From Ruminococcaceae bacterium UBA5905 (GTDB taxonomy: Bacteria > Bacillota > Clostridia > Oscillospirales > Acutalibacteraceae): a stretch of 41,829 bases of DNA. How positions within the stretch are numbered: the first letter of the stretch is position 1; every line of letters starts with the position of its first letter. The stretch spans positions 37,002-78,830 of the forward strand of contig DJEF01000048.1 in the NCBI GenBank assembly GCA_002431285.1, written 5' to 3'. The notes under the pieces are model-generated. The model ran no database searches. It was given only the letters and a program-made list of their open reading frames with translations, and was not told where the DNA came from. Made by a program: the position numbers and the translations under genes. Positions 30,314 to 38,931 of this stretch are shown one piece after another.

Positions 30314-31329
30314 GACCGGCTCCCCCCTTTCGCCGCCCGCTTGGTGCCAAAGGGACGGGGCAGGGTCGCCCGCTCCATCAGCGGCACCAGCGTATTGCCA
30401 ATGATGATGGCATAGGATACCCCCTCCGGCGAGGAGCCGAACACCCGGAACAGGGCGGTCAGCAGCCCCAGCAGCAGAGCATATAGCCACTGTCCCCCGG
30501 CGGTGATGGGGCTGGTGACATAGTCCGTCGCCATATACACCGCCCCCGCCATCAGACCGCCGCTGACCAGCTGTCCCAGCAGGTAATTGCCGTCGGGCAG
30601 GCTGCCCCCCTGCGCCCACCGGAACAGGGTGACAAACACAAGCGTGCTACCCACATACACCGCCGGAATTCGAGGAGAAATCACCCGGCGGGCCAGCAGA
30701 TACGCCGCCCCCACCAGAATGGCGAGGGTGCTGGTCTCCCCGATGCAGCCGGAATGGAATCCGAAGAACGCCTGCCACAGATCCAGCGTCTGTCCCTCCC
30801 GCAGCAGCGCCAGCGGAGTGGCGGAGGCGGTGGCGTCCAGCGACCAGGTGCCCATACGCTGGAGAAATCCGCCGAACACATCCCCGCCCAGCAGGTTGCC
30901 CACGGCGGGCATAGCGCCGCCCATCAGCGCCGGGAAGGAAATGATGAGAAAACACCGGGCAGCCAGCGCCGGGTTCATCATATTCTGTCCCAAGCCGCCG
31001 AACAGCAGCTTCACAAACACGATGGCGAACACGCCCCCCATCACCGGCACCCACACCGGCACCGTGGCGGGCAGATTCATCGCCAGAATCAGTCCCGTCA
31101 CCAGGGCGCTGCCGTCCGCCACCGTCACCGGCAGCTTCATCAGCTTTTCGTACACATATTCCGTCAGCATACAGGTGGCGGCGCTGACGAGAATCAGCAC
31201 CAGCGCCCGCAGCCCGAACACGAACACCCCCACCGCCAGCGGCGGAATGAGGGCGATCGCCACATCCCGCATGACCGTAGCGGTGGATTCACCGCTGCGG
31301 ATATGCGGGGATACCGAACCGTTCAGCAT
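30310..31329 (-). CDS. rnfD: Rnf complex subunit D, membrane flavin subunit
   Basis: A 339-aa subunit with about nine to ten helices, N-terminal SVSPHIRSGESTATVMRDV, NMMNPALAARCFLIISFP and the flavinylation region SLDATASATPLALL (Thr171). It also shows MATDYVTSPITAGGQWLYAL and GVSYAIIIGNTLVPLMER, conserved in NqrB/RnfD proteins. It starts 3 bp after rnfC with AAGGATG upstream. Confidence 0.96.
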   Translation of the reverse strand: MLNGSVSPHIRSGESTATVMRDVAIALIPPLAVGVFVFGLRALVLILVSAATCMLTEYVYEKLMKLPVTVADGSALVTGLILAMNLPATVPVWVPVMGGVFAIVFVKLLFGGLGQNMMNPALAARCFLIISFPALMGGAMPAVGNLLGGDVFGGFLQRMGTWSLDATASATPLALLREGQTLDLWQAFFGFHSGCIGETSTLAILVGAAYLLARRVISPRIPAVYVGSTLVFVTLFRWAQGGSLPDGNYLLGQLVSGGLMAGAVYMATDYVTSPITAGGQWLYALLLGLLTALFRVFGSSPEGVSYAIIIGNTLVPLMERATLPRPFGTKRAAKGGSRS

Positions 31330-31332
31330 AGG

Positions 31333-32679
31333 TCACACATCCTTTCTCTTGGCGGCTGCGCGCCGTCGTTCCGCCGCCACCGCCGTGCGGGCATACTGAA
31401 AGCTCTGGGTCAGCCGCCGTTTTGCGGGGCAGACATAGGTGCAGCAGCCGCAGGCGATGCACTCCGCACCCCCCAGCTTCTGAAACGCCTCCAGATCAGA
31501 GCTGTCTGCCGCCCGCGCCATCTCCACCGGCACCAGATTCTCCGGGCAGACCCGGATGCACCGGCCGCAGCGGATGCAGGCGCTGGGCTCCCACAGCGCC
31601 ACCTCGTCCCGCTCCATGGCCAGAATGGAGGAGGAGGTCTTGACCACCGGCACGTCCAGCGTCGCCATGGCCATGCCCATCAGAGGACCGCCGGAGATAA
31701 TCTTCTCCGGCTCCCCTTTCAGCCCGCCGGCCGCCTCCAGCACCTCCCGGTGGCTGCTGCCCACCGGCACCCGCAGGTTGCAGGGGGACGCCGCGCCGTC
31801 GCCGGTGACGGTCATCACCGTATAAATCTGGGGAATCTGCCGACACACCGCCCGGGCGACGGAAACCACCGTGGACACATTCGTCACCACGCACCCGGCG
31901 TCGATGGGCAGTCCGGCGGCGCTGACCTTACGCCCCGTGACCGCATAAATGAGCATCCGCTCGCCCCCCTGGGGATACTTGGTCTTCAGCACCTGCACCC
32001 GCAGCCGGGGGTTGTCCCCCACCGCCTGCCGCAGCCGCCGGATCGCCTGCGGCTTATTATCCTCAATACCGATCACCGCCTGCGCCTCGGGGAACAGCCG
32101 CAGCAGCACCCCGATGCCCTCCAGCAGCTCGTCGGTATTCTCCAGCAGCATCCGGTAATCGGAGGTGAGATACGGCTCGCACTCGGCGGCATTGATCAGC
32201 AACGTGTCGGGGGAGACCCCCGGCTTCATGGTCAGCTTCACATGGGTGGGGAAACCGGCGCCGCCCTGTCCCACAATGCCCGCATCCCGGATGGCGGCGA
32301 GAATTTCCTCCCCCGTCATCCGCTCCGGGTCCCGCGCCTGTCCCAGCGCGGGCTGCGGGGTGAACCGCCCGTCGTTCTCCACCACAACAGAGAGCTGCTC
32401 CTTGCCGCTCACCGTCATGCGGGGCTCGATGGCCTTCACCTTGCCGGACACGGCGCTGCAGATCGCCGCCGACACAAAGCCGTTGGGCTGCGCCAGCATC
32501 TGCCCCACCAGCACCGGGTCGCCCACCGCCACCACCGGCTGCGCCGGGGCGCCGATATGCTGTCCCAGCGGATACACCGCCTCGCCCGCCGGGCGAAATT
32601 CCCGGATGGCGGCATCCGCCGTCAGCGCCTTGCCGTCATTGTGGGGATGGATGCCGTGGCGAAAAGTTCGTTTCGTCAT
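31333..32679 (-). CDS. rnfC: Rnf complex subunit C, NADH-binding
   Basis: A 448-aa cytoplasmic subunit. It contains the NuoF-like FMN/NADH part (GIVGQGGAGFPTHVKL, INAAECEPYLTSDYRML, GIEDNKPQAI), the SLBB-like part (TKYPQGGERMLIYAV) and two 4Fe-4S sets near the C-terminus (ACIRCGRCIRVCPENLVP and ECIACGCCTYVCPAKR). It delivers electrons to NAD+ while the complex moves Na+ or H+ outward. First gene of the cluster, with a weak GGAG well upstream of the ATG and a promoter at 32741-32768. Confidence 0.96.
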   Translation of the reverse strand: MTKRTFRHGIHPHNDGKALTADAAIREFRPAGEAVYPLGQHIGAPAQPVVAVGDPVLVGQMLAQPNGFVSAAICSAVSGKVKAIEPRMTVSGKEQLSVVVENDGRFTPQPALGQARDPERMTGEEILAAIRDAGIVGQGGAGFPTHVKLTMKPGVSPDTLLINAAECEPYLTSDYRMLLENTDELLEGIGVLLRLFPEAQAVIGIEDNKPQAIRRLRQAVGDNPRLRVQVLKTKYPQGGERMLIYAVTGRKVSAAGLPIDAGCVVTNVSTVVSVARAVCRQIPQIYTVMTVTGDGAASPCNLRVPVGSSHREVLEAAGGLKGEPEKIISGGPLMGMAMATLDVPVVKTSSSILAMERDEVALWEPSACIRCGRCIRVCPENLVPVEMARAADSSDLEAFQKLGGAECIACGCCTYVCPAKRRLTQSFQYARTAVAAERRRAAAKRKDV

Positions 32680-32740
32680 CGTCTATTGTTCACTCCGTTT
32701 CGCTACGTATGCGCCGTCAGGGGACAGGCGCTCTGCTCCT

Positions 32741-32768
32741 ATTCTACCATAAATTGTGCCAAAAACAA
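32741..32768 (-). promoter_or_regulatory. Probable promoter of the rnf cluster
   Basis: TTGTTT (32763-32768), 16-bp spacer, TAGAAT (32741-32746) on minus, about 60 bp before rnfC. Both boxes are imperfect. Confidence 0.55.
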
Positions 32769-32816
32769 GAATAACTTATCCGTTCCGAACCGTTATTTTT
32801 TTGACAGCCGTCCGGC

Positions 32817-32855
32817 AAAAGACCCTCAGCCGCGCCAGAGACGCAGCTGAGGGTC
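32817..32855 (-). terminator. Terminator of the surface-hydrolase operon
   Basis: Minus strand arms GACCCTCAGC and GCTGAGGGTC around 15 nt, followed by TTTT; 9 bp after the Pr6Pr gene stop and ahead of the rnf promoter. Confidence 0.85.
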
Positions 32856-32864
32856 GCAACCGGC

Positions 32865-33497
32865 TCATTTCCGTTTGCCGCCGGCAAACCAGTCCACGAG
32901 CCAGAACAAATATCCCAAACACAAAAACGCCAGATTGAACACCAGCCAGTGGAGCAGCACCCGCCCCACGCCCAGCGCGTCATAATCCATAAAGGCATAG
33001 GGGAACCGGCTGCCGCCGAACACCGGCGGGAGCAGAAAGCCCCGCACTGTGGCATAAAGAAGATAGAGATTCGGGAAAACCGCCCACACCAGCGGATCGG
33101 TGGGGCGAAAGCTGCCCTTGCGGTCAAACAGCAGCCAGTCCAGCACCGTCATCAGCGGCACCGCATAGTGGAGCAGCGGCGCCACCAGACCCGCCCGCAG
33201 CAGCGCCAGCGGGCCCCGACCGAGGACCGAATACGCCAACAGGCCGGAGGCGACCGCCGCCATCGTCAAAGCGCCCTTGATCACCGACCACCAATTCTTT
33301 CCCCGCAGCAGCACCCAATATTCGTCCACGGTGAAATAGATCAGACACAGCAGCTCCACCAGCACCGTGTAAAGACGCAGCGCCCCCCAGCGGGGCGCGC
33401 CGGAGAACAGCCCCAGCTGCCAGATCAGCCCGACGGCGGCGCACAGCGCCAGCAGCCGCTTATATATGCCGGATAAAAACCGTCCGGAACCACGCAT
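32865..33497 (-). CDS. Pr6Pr family membrane protein
   Basis: A 210-aa protein with six hydrophobic segments. The block LLHYAVPLMTVLDWLLFDRKG and GGSRFPYAFMDYDALGVGRV are typical of Pr6Pr/FAR-17a-AIG1-like proteins, a family of unknown or hydrolase-like role. The ATG at 33497 follows GGGAGG. Last gene of the operon, 25 bp after the cohesin gene; whether it supports the surface proteins is unknown. Confidence 0.82.
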   Translation of the reverse strand: MRGSGRFLSGIYKRLLALCAAVGLIWQLGLFSGAPRWGALRLYTVLVELLCLIYFTVDEYWVLLRGKNWWSVIKGALTMAAVASGLLAYSVLGRGPLALLRAGLVAPLLHYAVPLMTVLDWLLFDRKGSFRPTDPLVWAVFPNLYLLYATVRGFLLPPVFGGSRFPYAFMDYDALGVGRVLLHWLVFNLAFLCLGYLFWLVDWFAGGKRK

Positions 33498-33522
33498 AGA
33501 TTCTGTTTCCTCCCTTTGCCAA

Positions 33523-34947
33523 TCAGTGGCGACAATTGGTGTTGCGGTGAGCGCGGCACACCGCCACCACGGCAATGATAATCACCGCCGCCCCCGCCGC
33601 GCACACCGCCAGCAGCCGCCAATGGCTCCGGACATAGGCCAACACCCGCTGCCACCGTCCGGGCGCGGGGGTATCGTCCGCCGGCGTCTGCGCCGCCACC
33701 GTCACCGTATGGTAACGCTGAAAAGAATCGTCGGTGCGGTCATACACATACAGACCGGTGCGCCCGTCCGGGGCGGTCACATACACGATGGCATAATCGC
33801 TCAGCGCCGTATCCTCATAGAGGAACGCATCCGTCTCCTGCCCGCCCACGGAGCAGGTGCCCGCCGCCGTCCCGGCGGGCGTCTCCTGCCCGGCGGGCAT
33901 GGGCAGCAGAATATACAGCCGACTGTCCACCGTCAGCGGGCGAAACTGCGTGAACTGCCCGGACGTCTCATCGTACAGATAAAAGGCGCCCTCGCCCCCC
34001 GCCGCCGGGGTCAGCCACAGCAGCACCGTGCCGTTGTCGGCGTTTTTCGCCGCCGCCACCACCGTGCCGTTGAGGGTCACGCTGTCCCAGCCGTATCCCA
34101 GCGGAAGGGTCGTGTCCGGCTGGGTATCGGAGACCTGCATGGATTCCTCCCCCACCGTCACCTCCAGAGGATCCCCCTGGGGCGGCACGGTGGTGCTGGT
34201 CTCGCCGGAGCTGCCCTGATCGGCGGCGCGGGTGATCACCACTGTGTATCTTTTAATAACGCCGCTGGGGGCGGTGACGGTAACCACCCGGGTGTTTTTG
34301 CCTACCGCCAGCGTGTTGTTGCCGCTGATGTCCGTTACCTTGGCATCCTTATCCGCCGGCACGGCGCTCAGGAGCAGGCTGGTGGTGGTATAGGGCACCT
34401 CCACGGTATAGTTGAGGGTATTGGCATTGAATTTCGGCGTCAGCGTGCCGGAGGAGGGCTTCAGACTCGCCAGATTGGCATTGGAGGAGGCGGCGGGGTT
34501 TTCTACCTTCACGGTGAGGGGTTTTGCCTCATTTTCAACAAAAATCTCCTCCTCATCAAGTGTCGCCAATCCTTCGCTGGACAGGGTGAATGTGCCGGTT
34601 CCCGTCTTTTTGCTTTTGAAAGTACAAATAACCTTATGGCTATTTTTTCTAGATGTCTGGGCAAATGCAAAATTGAGCACACCAGCGGCCGAATCTCGAT
34701 TGTCCAAGCTGGTGCCCTCGACCTCTGTACACTGAAACAAATTGGTATCGTAGCCAATGGTCCCTTTTCCAGCCCCCACACTGGAAGAAGTATAGGTGAT
34801 TGTCAACTTCACAGAGTTGCCTACCGTCACCGAACTGGCACTGGCAACGAAACTAACGCTGCCGGAAGCAGCCGAAACCATTAATTCTGATACGCCCATT
34901 CCAAGACATATCAATACCACCATAACAACGGCAACTAAACGTTTCAA
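33523..34947 (-). CDS. Membrane-anchored cohesin-domain protein
   Basis: A 474-aa surface protein: signal peptide (MKRLVAVVMVVLICLGMGV), a cohesin domain (about 28-150: VSFVASASSVTVGNSVKLTI, KGTIGYDTNLFQC, VICTFKSKKTGTGTFTLSSEG), a cadherin-like beta-sandwich (about 155-245: LKPSSGTLTPKFNANTLNYTV), a roughly 190-residue region that I do not recognise, and a C-terminal membrane helix (LLAVCAAGAAVIIIAVVAVC). Cohesins bind dockerins, and the gene just upstream encodes one. The start is TTG at 34947, set by AAAGGAGG 9 nt upstream. The cohesin-coding part is much less GC-rich than the rest of the gene. Confidence 0.85.
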   Translation of the reverse strand: MKRLVAVVMVVLICLGMGVSELMVSAASGSVSFVASASSVTVGNSVKLTITYTSSSVGAGKGTIGYDTNLFQCTEVEGTSLDNRDSAAGVLNFAFAQTSRKNSHKVICTFKSKKTGTGTFTLSSEGLATLDEEEIFVENEAKPLTVKVENPAASSNANLASLKPSSGTLTPKFNANTLNYTVEVPYTTTSLLLSAVPADKDAKVTDISGNNTLAVGKNTRVVTVTAPSGVIKRYTVVITRAADQGSSGETSTTVPPQGDPLEVTVGEESMQVSDTQPDTTLPLGYGWDSVTLNGTVVAAAKNADNGTVLLWLTPAAGGEGAFYLYDETSGQFTQFRPLTVDSRLYILLPMPAGQETPAGTAAGTCSVGGQETDAFLYEDTALSDYAIVYVTAPDGRTGLYVYDRTDDSFQRYHTVTVAAQTPADDTPAPGRWQRVLAYVRSHWRLLAVCAAGAAVIIIAVVAVCRAHRNTNCRH

Positions 34948-34963
34948 GGTGGACTTCCTCCTT

Positions 34964-36877
34964 TTACTGTAGCGATTTGATCATTTCGATGCAGTACTTT
35001 AGCACCCGCAGGGCATCCACCGGCTGTACCTTGCCATCCCGGTTGGTATCAGCCGCCAGCAACTGCATACCGGAAAGATTGGTTAAACCGATAATATGCT
35101 TTTGGATTCGCAATGCGTCCACCGGAGCAATCATCCCGTCCCCGTTCACGTCGCCGTAGATCACCACCGGATAGCTGGCGGTGACGGCGGTGCCGCTATA
35201 CAGCCGCACAATATCCCCCGTGCCCACCGGACCGGCGGTTTTCGCCGCTCCGGCGGCGGTATAGACGGCGGCAGTGCCGTTCTGCACCGCCAACCCCTGA
35301 ATCAGCTCGGTGACGGTGGTGCCCGGCTCCACCTTGGTGATGATGCTGCTCACCGCATAGGTGCGCCCAGTGATCGTCGGCTGCTGCCCGCCGCTGCCCT
35401 CCCGGGTGATCGTGAGGACATAGGTGCGGGTCACACCACTGGTGGCGGTGACGGTCAGCTCTATCCGGTTTTCTCCGTGGTTGAGCCGCACCGTGCCGCC
35501 GCCGGACACCGTGGCGCCGCTGCCATTGGGGCGGGCGGTGATCGTCACGCTGTCCACATCCGCCCCCACCTGCGCCGCATATTCCGTGGTATACCGGTCA
35601 AAGGAGGGGGTCAACCCGCAGCCGCTGACCGTGATCTCATCCAACAGATTATTGTTGTTGCCGTTGCGGGGCGGATACGCCGCCGCTGCCGCCGGCATCT
35701 CCCGATACACCGGCACGCTGAACACCAGCCCCGCATCCCGCACCGCCGTCTGACCGCGGATCTTGCCCTCCGAGGCTGCCCCCACCACATTGGTCATATA
35801 CTGATGCTTGTACAGACCGCTGGCGGCGTTGGTCACATTGAATTTCTGGAAATAGGGAGTGTCCTGCCCCCGCTGGATATACGATTTCCCCAGCATATTG
35901 GCGCTATCCACCATACATTTATAGGGGTCGTTCCAGCCGTGATTTTTGGCGTAGATCGCCCCGTTTTCCACAGCGCTTTTCCCATCCGCGGCATACGCGC
36001 CGATATCGAAGAAATTATAATACCCCTCATAGCCCGGTACTTTCCCCAGCGCCAGCCCGTTTTTGACCGTCCCCTCCTGCACAATCTTGGTGGCAAGGAA
36101 ATAGGCGCTGACCCCGGTCTCCTTCGCCGCCTGCAGCAGCTGAGACGCCCGCTCGTGCAGCTCCGCGGGGAGGATGGCTTGGATCCCCTCCACCGTCTGG
36201 TCGGCGGAATAGCTCAGCTCCTCAAACTGGAACACATAGGTGCCGTCGAGGAAATTCCGGGGGTCCATATAATAGGCAATCACCGCCGGGGCGGCGGCGC
36301 ACCAGCCGCCGGAATCAAAGGTCACATACACGCTCGTATCAAAGTTATACGCCCCGTACTCCATGGATTTCCACGCCTCAGGGCTGAGGATGGTGTTGCG
36401 CCCCACCGGGCTCTCCCCCACCAGCGCCTCCGCCCAGGTCATGGACAGATGCCGCGCCTTAAACACCCATTTCGGGTATTGGGCATGGAGCTGGCGCAGC
36501 GCCGGCTTATAGCTCTCCGGGAAGCCCTGCGCCGTCAGATAGGCTTCAAAATCCCCGTCAGCCTCATAGCGGGCATTGATGGTGATATACTCCGCGCTGG
36601 CATAACCGGTAAGGTTGTCCTTGGTGATCTTATACCATTTGCCATCGGCGCTGGTCTCAAGGATCGTCACCACATCGCCGTTATACAGCGAGCCGATCTG
36701 CGTATACCCTGTCCCCGGTCCGCTGCGCACCCGCAGGCTGTCGTCCACGTGCACTGTGCCGGTAGCGATCGTATCGGCGAGCAGCCGCATCCCCATCAGG
36801 GAACTGACCAGCAGGCAGACGCACAGCCACAGAGCCGTCAGCCGCCGCCGAGGGCTTGTCCATCTATGCGTTGTCAT
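34964..36877 (-). CDS. Glucosaminidase with SH3, cadherin-like and dockerin domains
   Basis: A 637-aa exported protein: signal/anchor (about 10-35), bacterial SH3 (about 40-100: LRVRSGPGTGYTQIGSLYNGDVV), GH73-like N-acetylglucosaminidase domain (about 125-390; Glu268 in ATKIVQEGTVKNG is the likely acid), a cadherin-like sandwich (about 420-510), a linker, and a C-terminal type I dockerin (575-637) with two calcium loops, DVNGDGMIAPVDALRI and DTNRDGKVQPVDALRV. It cleaves peptidoglycan glycan strands; the dockerin should attach it to a cohesin, available from the next gene 16 bp downstream. Start at 36877 after AAAGGAGC. Confidence 0.88.
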   Translation of the reverse strand: MTTHRWTSPRRRLTALWLCVCLLVSSLMGMRLLADTIATGTVHVDDSLRVRSGPGTGYTQIGSLYNGDVVTILETSADGKWYKITKDNLTGYASAEYITINARYEADGDFEAYLTAQGFPESYKPALRQLHAQYPKWVFKARHLSMTWAEALVGESPVGRNTILSPEAWKSMEYGAYNFDTSVYVTFDSGGWCAAAPAVIAYYMDPRNFLDGTYVFQFEELSYSADQTVEGIQAILPAELHERASQLLQAAKETGVSAYFLATKIVQEGTVKNGLALGKVPGYEGYYNFFDIGAYAADGKSAVENGAIYAKNHGWNDPYKCMVDSANMLGKSYIQRGQDTPYFQKFNVTNAASGLYKHQYMTNVVGAASEGKIRGQTAVRDAGLVFSVPVYREMPAAAAAYPPRNGNNNNLLDEITVSGCGLTPSFDRYTTEYAAQVGADVDSVTITARPNGSGATVSGGGTVRLNHGENRIELTVTATSGVTRTYVLTITREGSGGQQPTITGRTYAVSSIITKVEPGTTVTELIQGLAVQNGTAAVYTAAGAAKTAGPVGTGDIVRLYSGTAVTASYPVVIYGDVNGDGMIAPVDALRIQKHIIGLTNLSGMQLLAADTNRDGKVQPVDALRVLKYCIEMIKSLQ

Positions 36878-36911
36878 ACCCGATCCGCTCCTTTCCGGTG
36901 AATTTTTCCTT

Positions 36912-38081
36912 TTACGGCGTATCGCCGTGCAATTCCGTCAAAAACCGCTCCCGCTCCGCCTGCACCGCCGAGGCGGTATCCGTCAGCTGAGCATAGCGAA
37001 AGAGGATAAATCCGTCCGCCTGCCGCTGCCGCAGCAGCTGAAGCTGGCGGGCAAGAATATCGTGGTTTTCCGCCCATTCGCCCTTGCCGTCTCCGGCATA
37101 CTTGTCTTCCTCCAGCCCCGCCTTATACAACGCCAGCCCGCCGTAGAACGCCAACCCCTTGTGGCGGGGTAAGGCAAGCCACTCCTCCAGCACGGCGGGA
37201 AAGGGGCGGCTGCTATGCTGAAATCCGGAATAAATCTGAGGGCACACATAGTCGATGTACCCCGGCTGGCGCATCCACAGCGCCACATCGGCGCACAGAG
37301 CCTCCCGGCAATAGTCCAGCCGGGCGGCGGGACTGACCCCGAAGGGCTTGCCGTGTCCCCGGCACAGCCCATATACCCCGCTGATGAGGGCGTCCACCTG
37401 GGTGCGCCGCCAATCGCCCACCGCGATGCCCTCCGGAACCGTCTCAAAATCCTCGGCAGCGGCGCTCATCCCGGCGGGATAGAAATAATCGTCAAAATGC
37501 ACCCCGTCCACGGCGTAGCCGTCCAGAAGTTCCCGCACGCCGTTCAGCACCAGCGCCCGAGCAGTCTCCGCCGCCGGGTCATAGTACCACACGCCGTCCT
37601 TTTGAAAGCGGGGAACCTCCGCCACCGCCCGGGACGGGTCTGCTCCGATGCGGTAGGGGTTCACCCAGGCATGGAGCGCCAATCCCCGGCTGTGGGCCGC
37701 CGTCACCGCGTAGGCAAGAGGATCAAACCCCGCCGCCAGCAGCCCCGCAGCGGAGGCCGCCGCCGGATAGACCCGGGAGGCATAATAGGCGTCCCCATGG
37801 GCCCGCACGTGGAAAAAGACGGTGTTCAGCCCCTGCGCCCGGCAGGTGTCCATGACGGCATCCAGCCGCGTCTGCGTCTGCGCCGCGGCGGCATCGGTCA
37901 GCAGCTCGTCCAGCTCCAGAAAGGATACCCACACCCCCCGCAGCTCCGGCGTTTCCTCCCGGGATTCCTGCGGCGGCGCGGACGGAGCGGAGGGCAGCGC
38001 CGTCTCCGACGGCACACGGCAGCCGGACAGCAGCACCAGCGCGCACCACAGCCATCCCCACAGGCGCTTTCTATGTTTCAT
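36912..38081 (-). CDS. GHL10-type glycoside-hydrolase-like lipoprotein
   Basis: A 389-aa lipoprotein (lipobox LLSGC) of the GHL10/DUF187 (YddW-like) family: ELRGVWVSFLELDEL, LNTVFFHVRAHGDAYYASRVYP, GLALHAWVNPYRIG, GYAVDGVHFDDYFYP (likely catalytic Asp residues) and YVCPQIYSGFQ. Members are thought to act on peptidoglycan glycans. An ATG at 38108 overlaps the -10 box of the promoter, so the start is the ATG at 38081, preceded by AAGGGGTG. First gene of the operon; 34 bp separate it from the glucosaminidase. Confidence 0.86.
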   Translation of the reverse strand: MKHRKRLWGWLWCALVLLSGCRVPSETALPSAPSAPPQESREETPELRGVWVSFLELDELLTDAAAAQTQTRLDAVMDTCRAQGLNTVFFHVRAHGDAYYASRVYPAAASAAGLLAAGFDPLAYAVTAAHSRGLALHAWVNPYRIGADPSRAVAEVPRFQKDGVWYYDPAAETARALVLNGVRELLDGYAVDGVHFDDYFYPAGMSAAAEDFETVPEGIAVGDWRRTQVDALISGVYGLCRGHGKPFGVSPAARLDYCREALCADVALWMRQPGYIDYVCPQIYSGFQHSSRPFPAVLEEWLALPRHKGLAFYGGLALYKAGLEEDKYAGDGKGEWAENHDILARQLQLLRQRQADGFILFRYAQLTDTASAVQAERERFLTELHGDTP

Positions 38082-38099
38082 CCGCGGATACACCCCTTT

Positions 38100-38128
38100 A
38101 TTGTACATACTTTGTCAAAAAAGGTCAA
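38100..38128 (-). promoter_or_regulatory. Promoter of the surface-hydrolase operon
   Basis: TTGACC (38123-38128), 17-bp spacer, TACAAT (38100-38105) on minus. Confidence 0.75.
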
Positions 38129-38152
38129 GTCCCGACGGCATATTTCAGGGAC

Positions 38153-38182
38153 TTTACAGAACTTTCCGATGTATGGTATACT
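38153..38182 (+). promoter_or_regulatory. Promoter of the DUF1294 gene
   Basis: TTTACA (38153-38158), 18-bp spacer, TATACT (38177-38182), divergent from the surface-hydrolase promoter. Confidence 0.65.
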
Positions 38183-38220
38183 GGGCAGCGTAAGTCCCCA
38201 CCGAAAGGAGCCTGTTCGCC

Positions 38221-38511
38221 ATGTCCCCTGTCGCCATCGCGCTGAGCGCCTATCTGACCGCCGTTTCTCTGCTGGCTGCCGTCCTCACCGTCGCCGACAA
38301 GCGCCGGGCGCAGGCCCACCGCTGGCGGGTGCGGGAATCCACCCTGTGGACCGTGGCCGCCCTGGGCGGCGCGGCCGCTATGTTCCTCACCATGCGGCTG
38401 GTGCGCCACAAGACCCGCCACCCGTCTTTCATGATCGGGCTGCCGCTGCTGATCCTGCTGCACGGCGGGCTGCTTTACGGAGCCTATGCCCTGTTGCTGC
38501 ACACAGCCTGA
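38221..38511 (+). CDS. DUF1294 membrane protein
   Basis: A 96-aa protein with three or four hydrophobic helices and the DUF1294 signatures ADKRRAQAHRWRVRESTLW, LGGAAAMFLTM and RHKTRHPSFMIGLP. The function of the family is unknown. AAAGGAGC lies 10 nt before the ATG. Monocistronic; no terminator hairpin was identified after it. Confidence 0.88.
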   Translation: MSPVAIALSAYLTAVSLLAAVLTVADKRRAQAHRWRVRESTLWTVAALGGAAAMFLTMRLVRHKTRHPSFMIGLPLLILLHGGLLYGAYALLLHTA

Positions 38512-38575
38512 ACACGGGTTCTCAAAGTCAACAGGTAAAAATGTGGATTTCTTGCGATTTTTACCAAATTTGGGG

Positions 38576-38604
38576 TTGACAAGCGCTTTGTATGGTGCTA
38601 AAAT
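38576..38604 (+). promoter_or_regulatory. Sigma-A promoter of the small DUF6514-like gene
   Basis: TTGACA (38576-38581), 17-bp spacer, TAAAAT (38599-38604); start near 38611, about 50 nt before the gene. Confidence 0.85.
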
Positions 38605-38663
38605 CCGAAATTGTGAAAATCATTCACATTTCCTTCACGATTTTGAGGAGGCCGAAAAATACC

Positions 38664-38930
38664 ATGAGCGAAGAATCAGGACAAGGCGAAGAGATTGAAC
38701 GATTACGTGTGGCGGTGCTGTGCGGGAAATGTCAGACCCCGGGCGCACCGCCGGACCCGGTGTACGGCTTACAGGTGGAGTCCGGAGCCCGCCGCTGGCG
38801 CTGGCAGGATCTGGACGAGGAGCGGAACCGCGTCGAAACCTTGGCGCAGCGCATGGAGACGCTCTGCCCGGAACCGTGTCACATCGAGGACATCGTACGG
38901 GACTTTGTGTTGGAACGGTATTTACCTTGA
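38664..38930 (+). CDS. Small conserved cytoplasmic protein, DUF6514-like
   Basis: An 88-aa acidic protein with VYGLQVESGARRWRWQDLDEERNRVETLAQRM and a C-terminal PEPCHIEDIVRDFVLERY. The arrangement (Tyr-Gly start of a beta strand, a predicted helix, His/Asp/Val helix at the end) resembles the DUF6514 family of Clostridia; the assignment is tentative and no function is known. GAGGAGG precedes the ATG at 38664. Single-gene unit with consensus promoter and strong terminator, so it is clearly expressed as such. Confidence 0.72.
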   Translation: MSEESGQGEEIERLRVAVLCGKCQTPGAPPDPVYGLQVESGARRWRWQDLDEERNRVETLAQRMETLCPEPCHIEDIVRDFVLERYLP

Positions 38931-38931
38931 G

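Noticed and set aside
30754..32850. 698-aa plus-strand reading frame
   Set aside because: Antisense to rnfC and rnfD; no domain, repetitive His/Gln/Arg content.
33523..36877. Classical cellulosome scaffoldin and enzyme
   Set aside because: Single cohesin, no carbohydrate-binding module, and the dockerin partner is a peptidoglycan glucosaminidase, not a plant-fibre enzyme.
35096..36901. 601-aa plus-strand reading frame
   Set aside because: Antisense to the glucosaminidase-dockerin gene; no start signal or domain.
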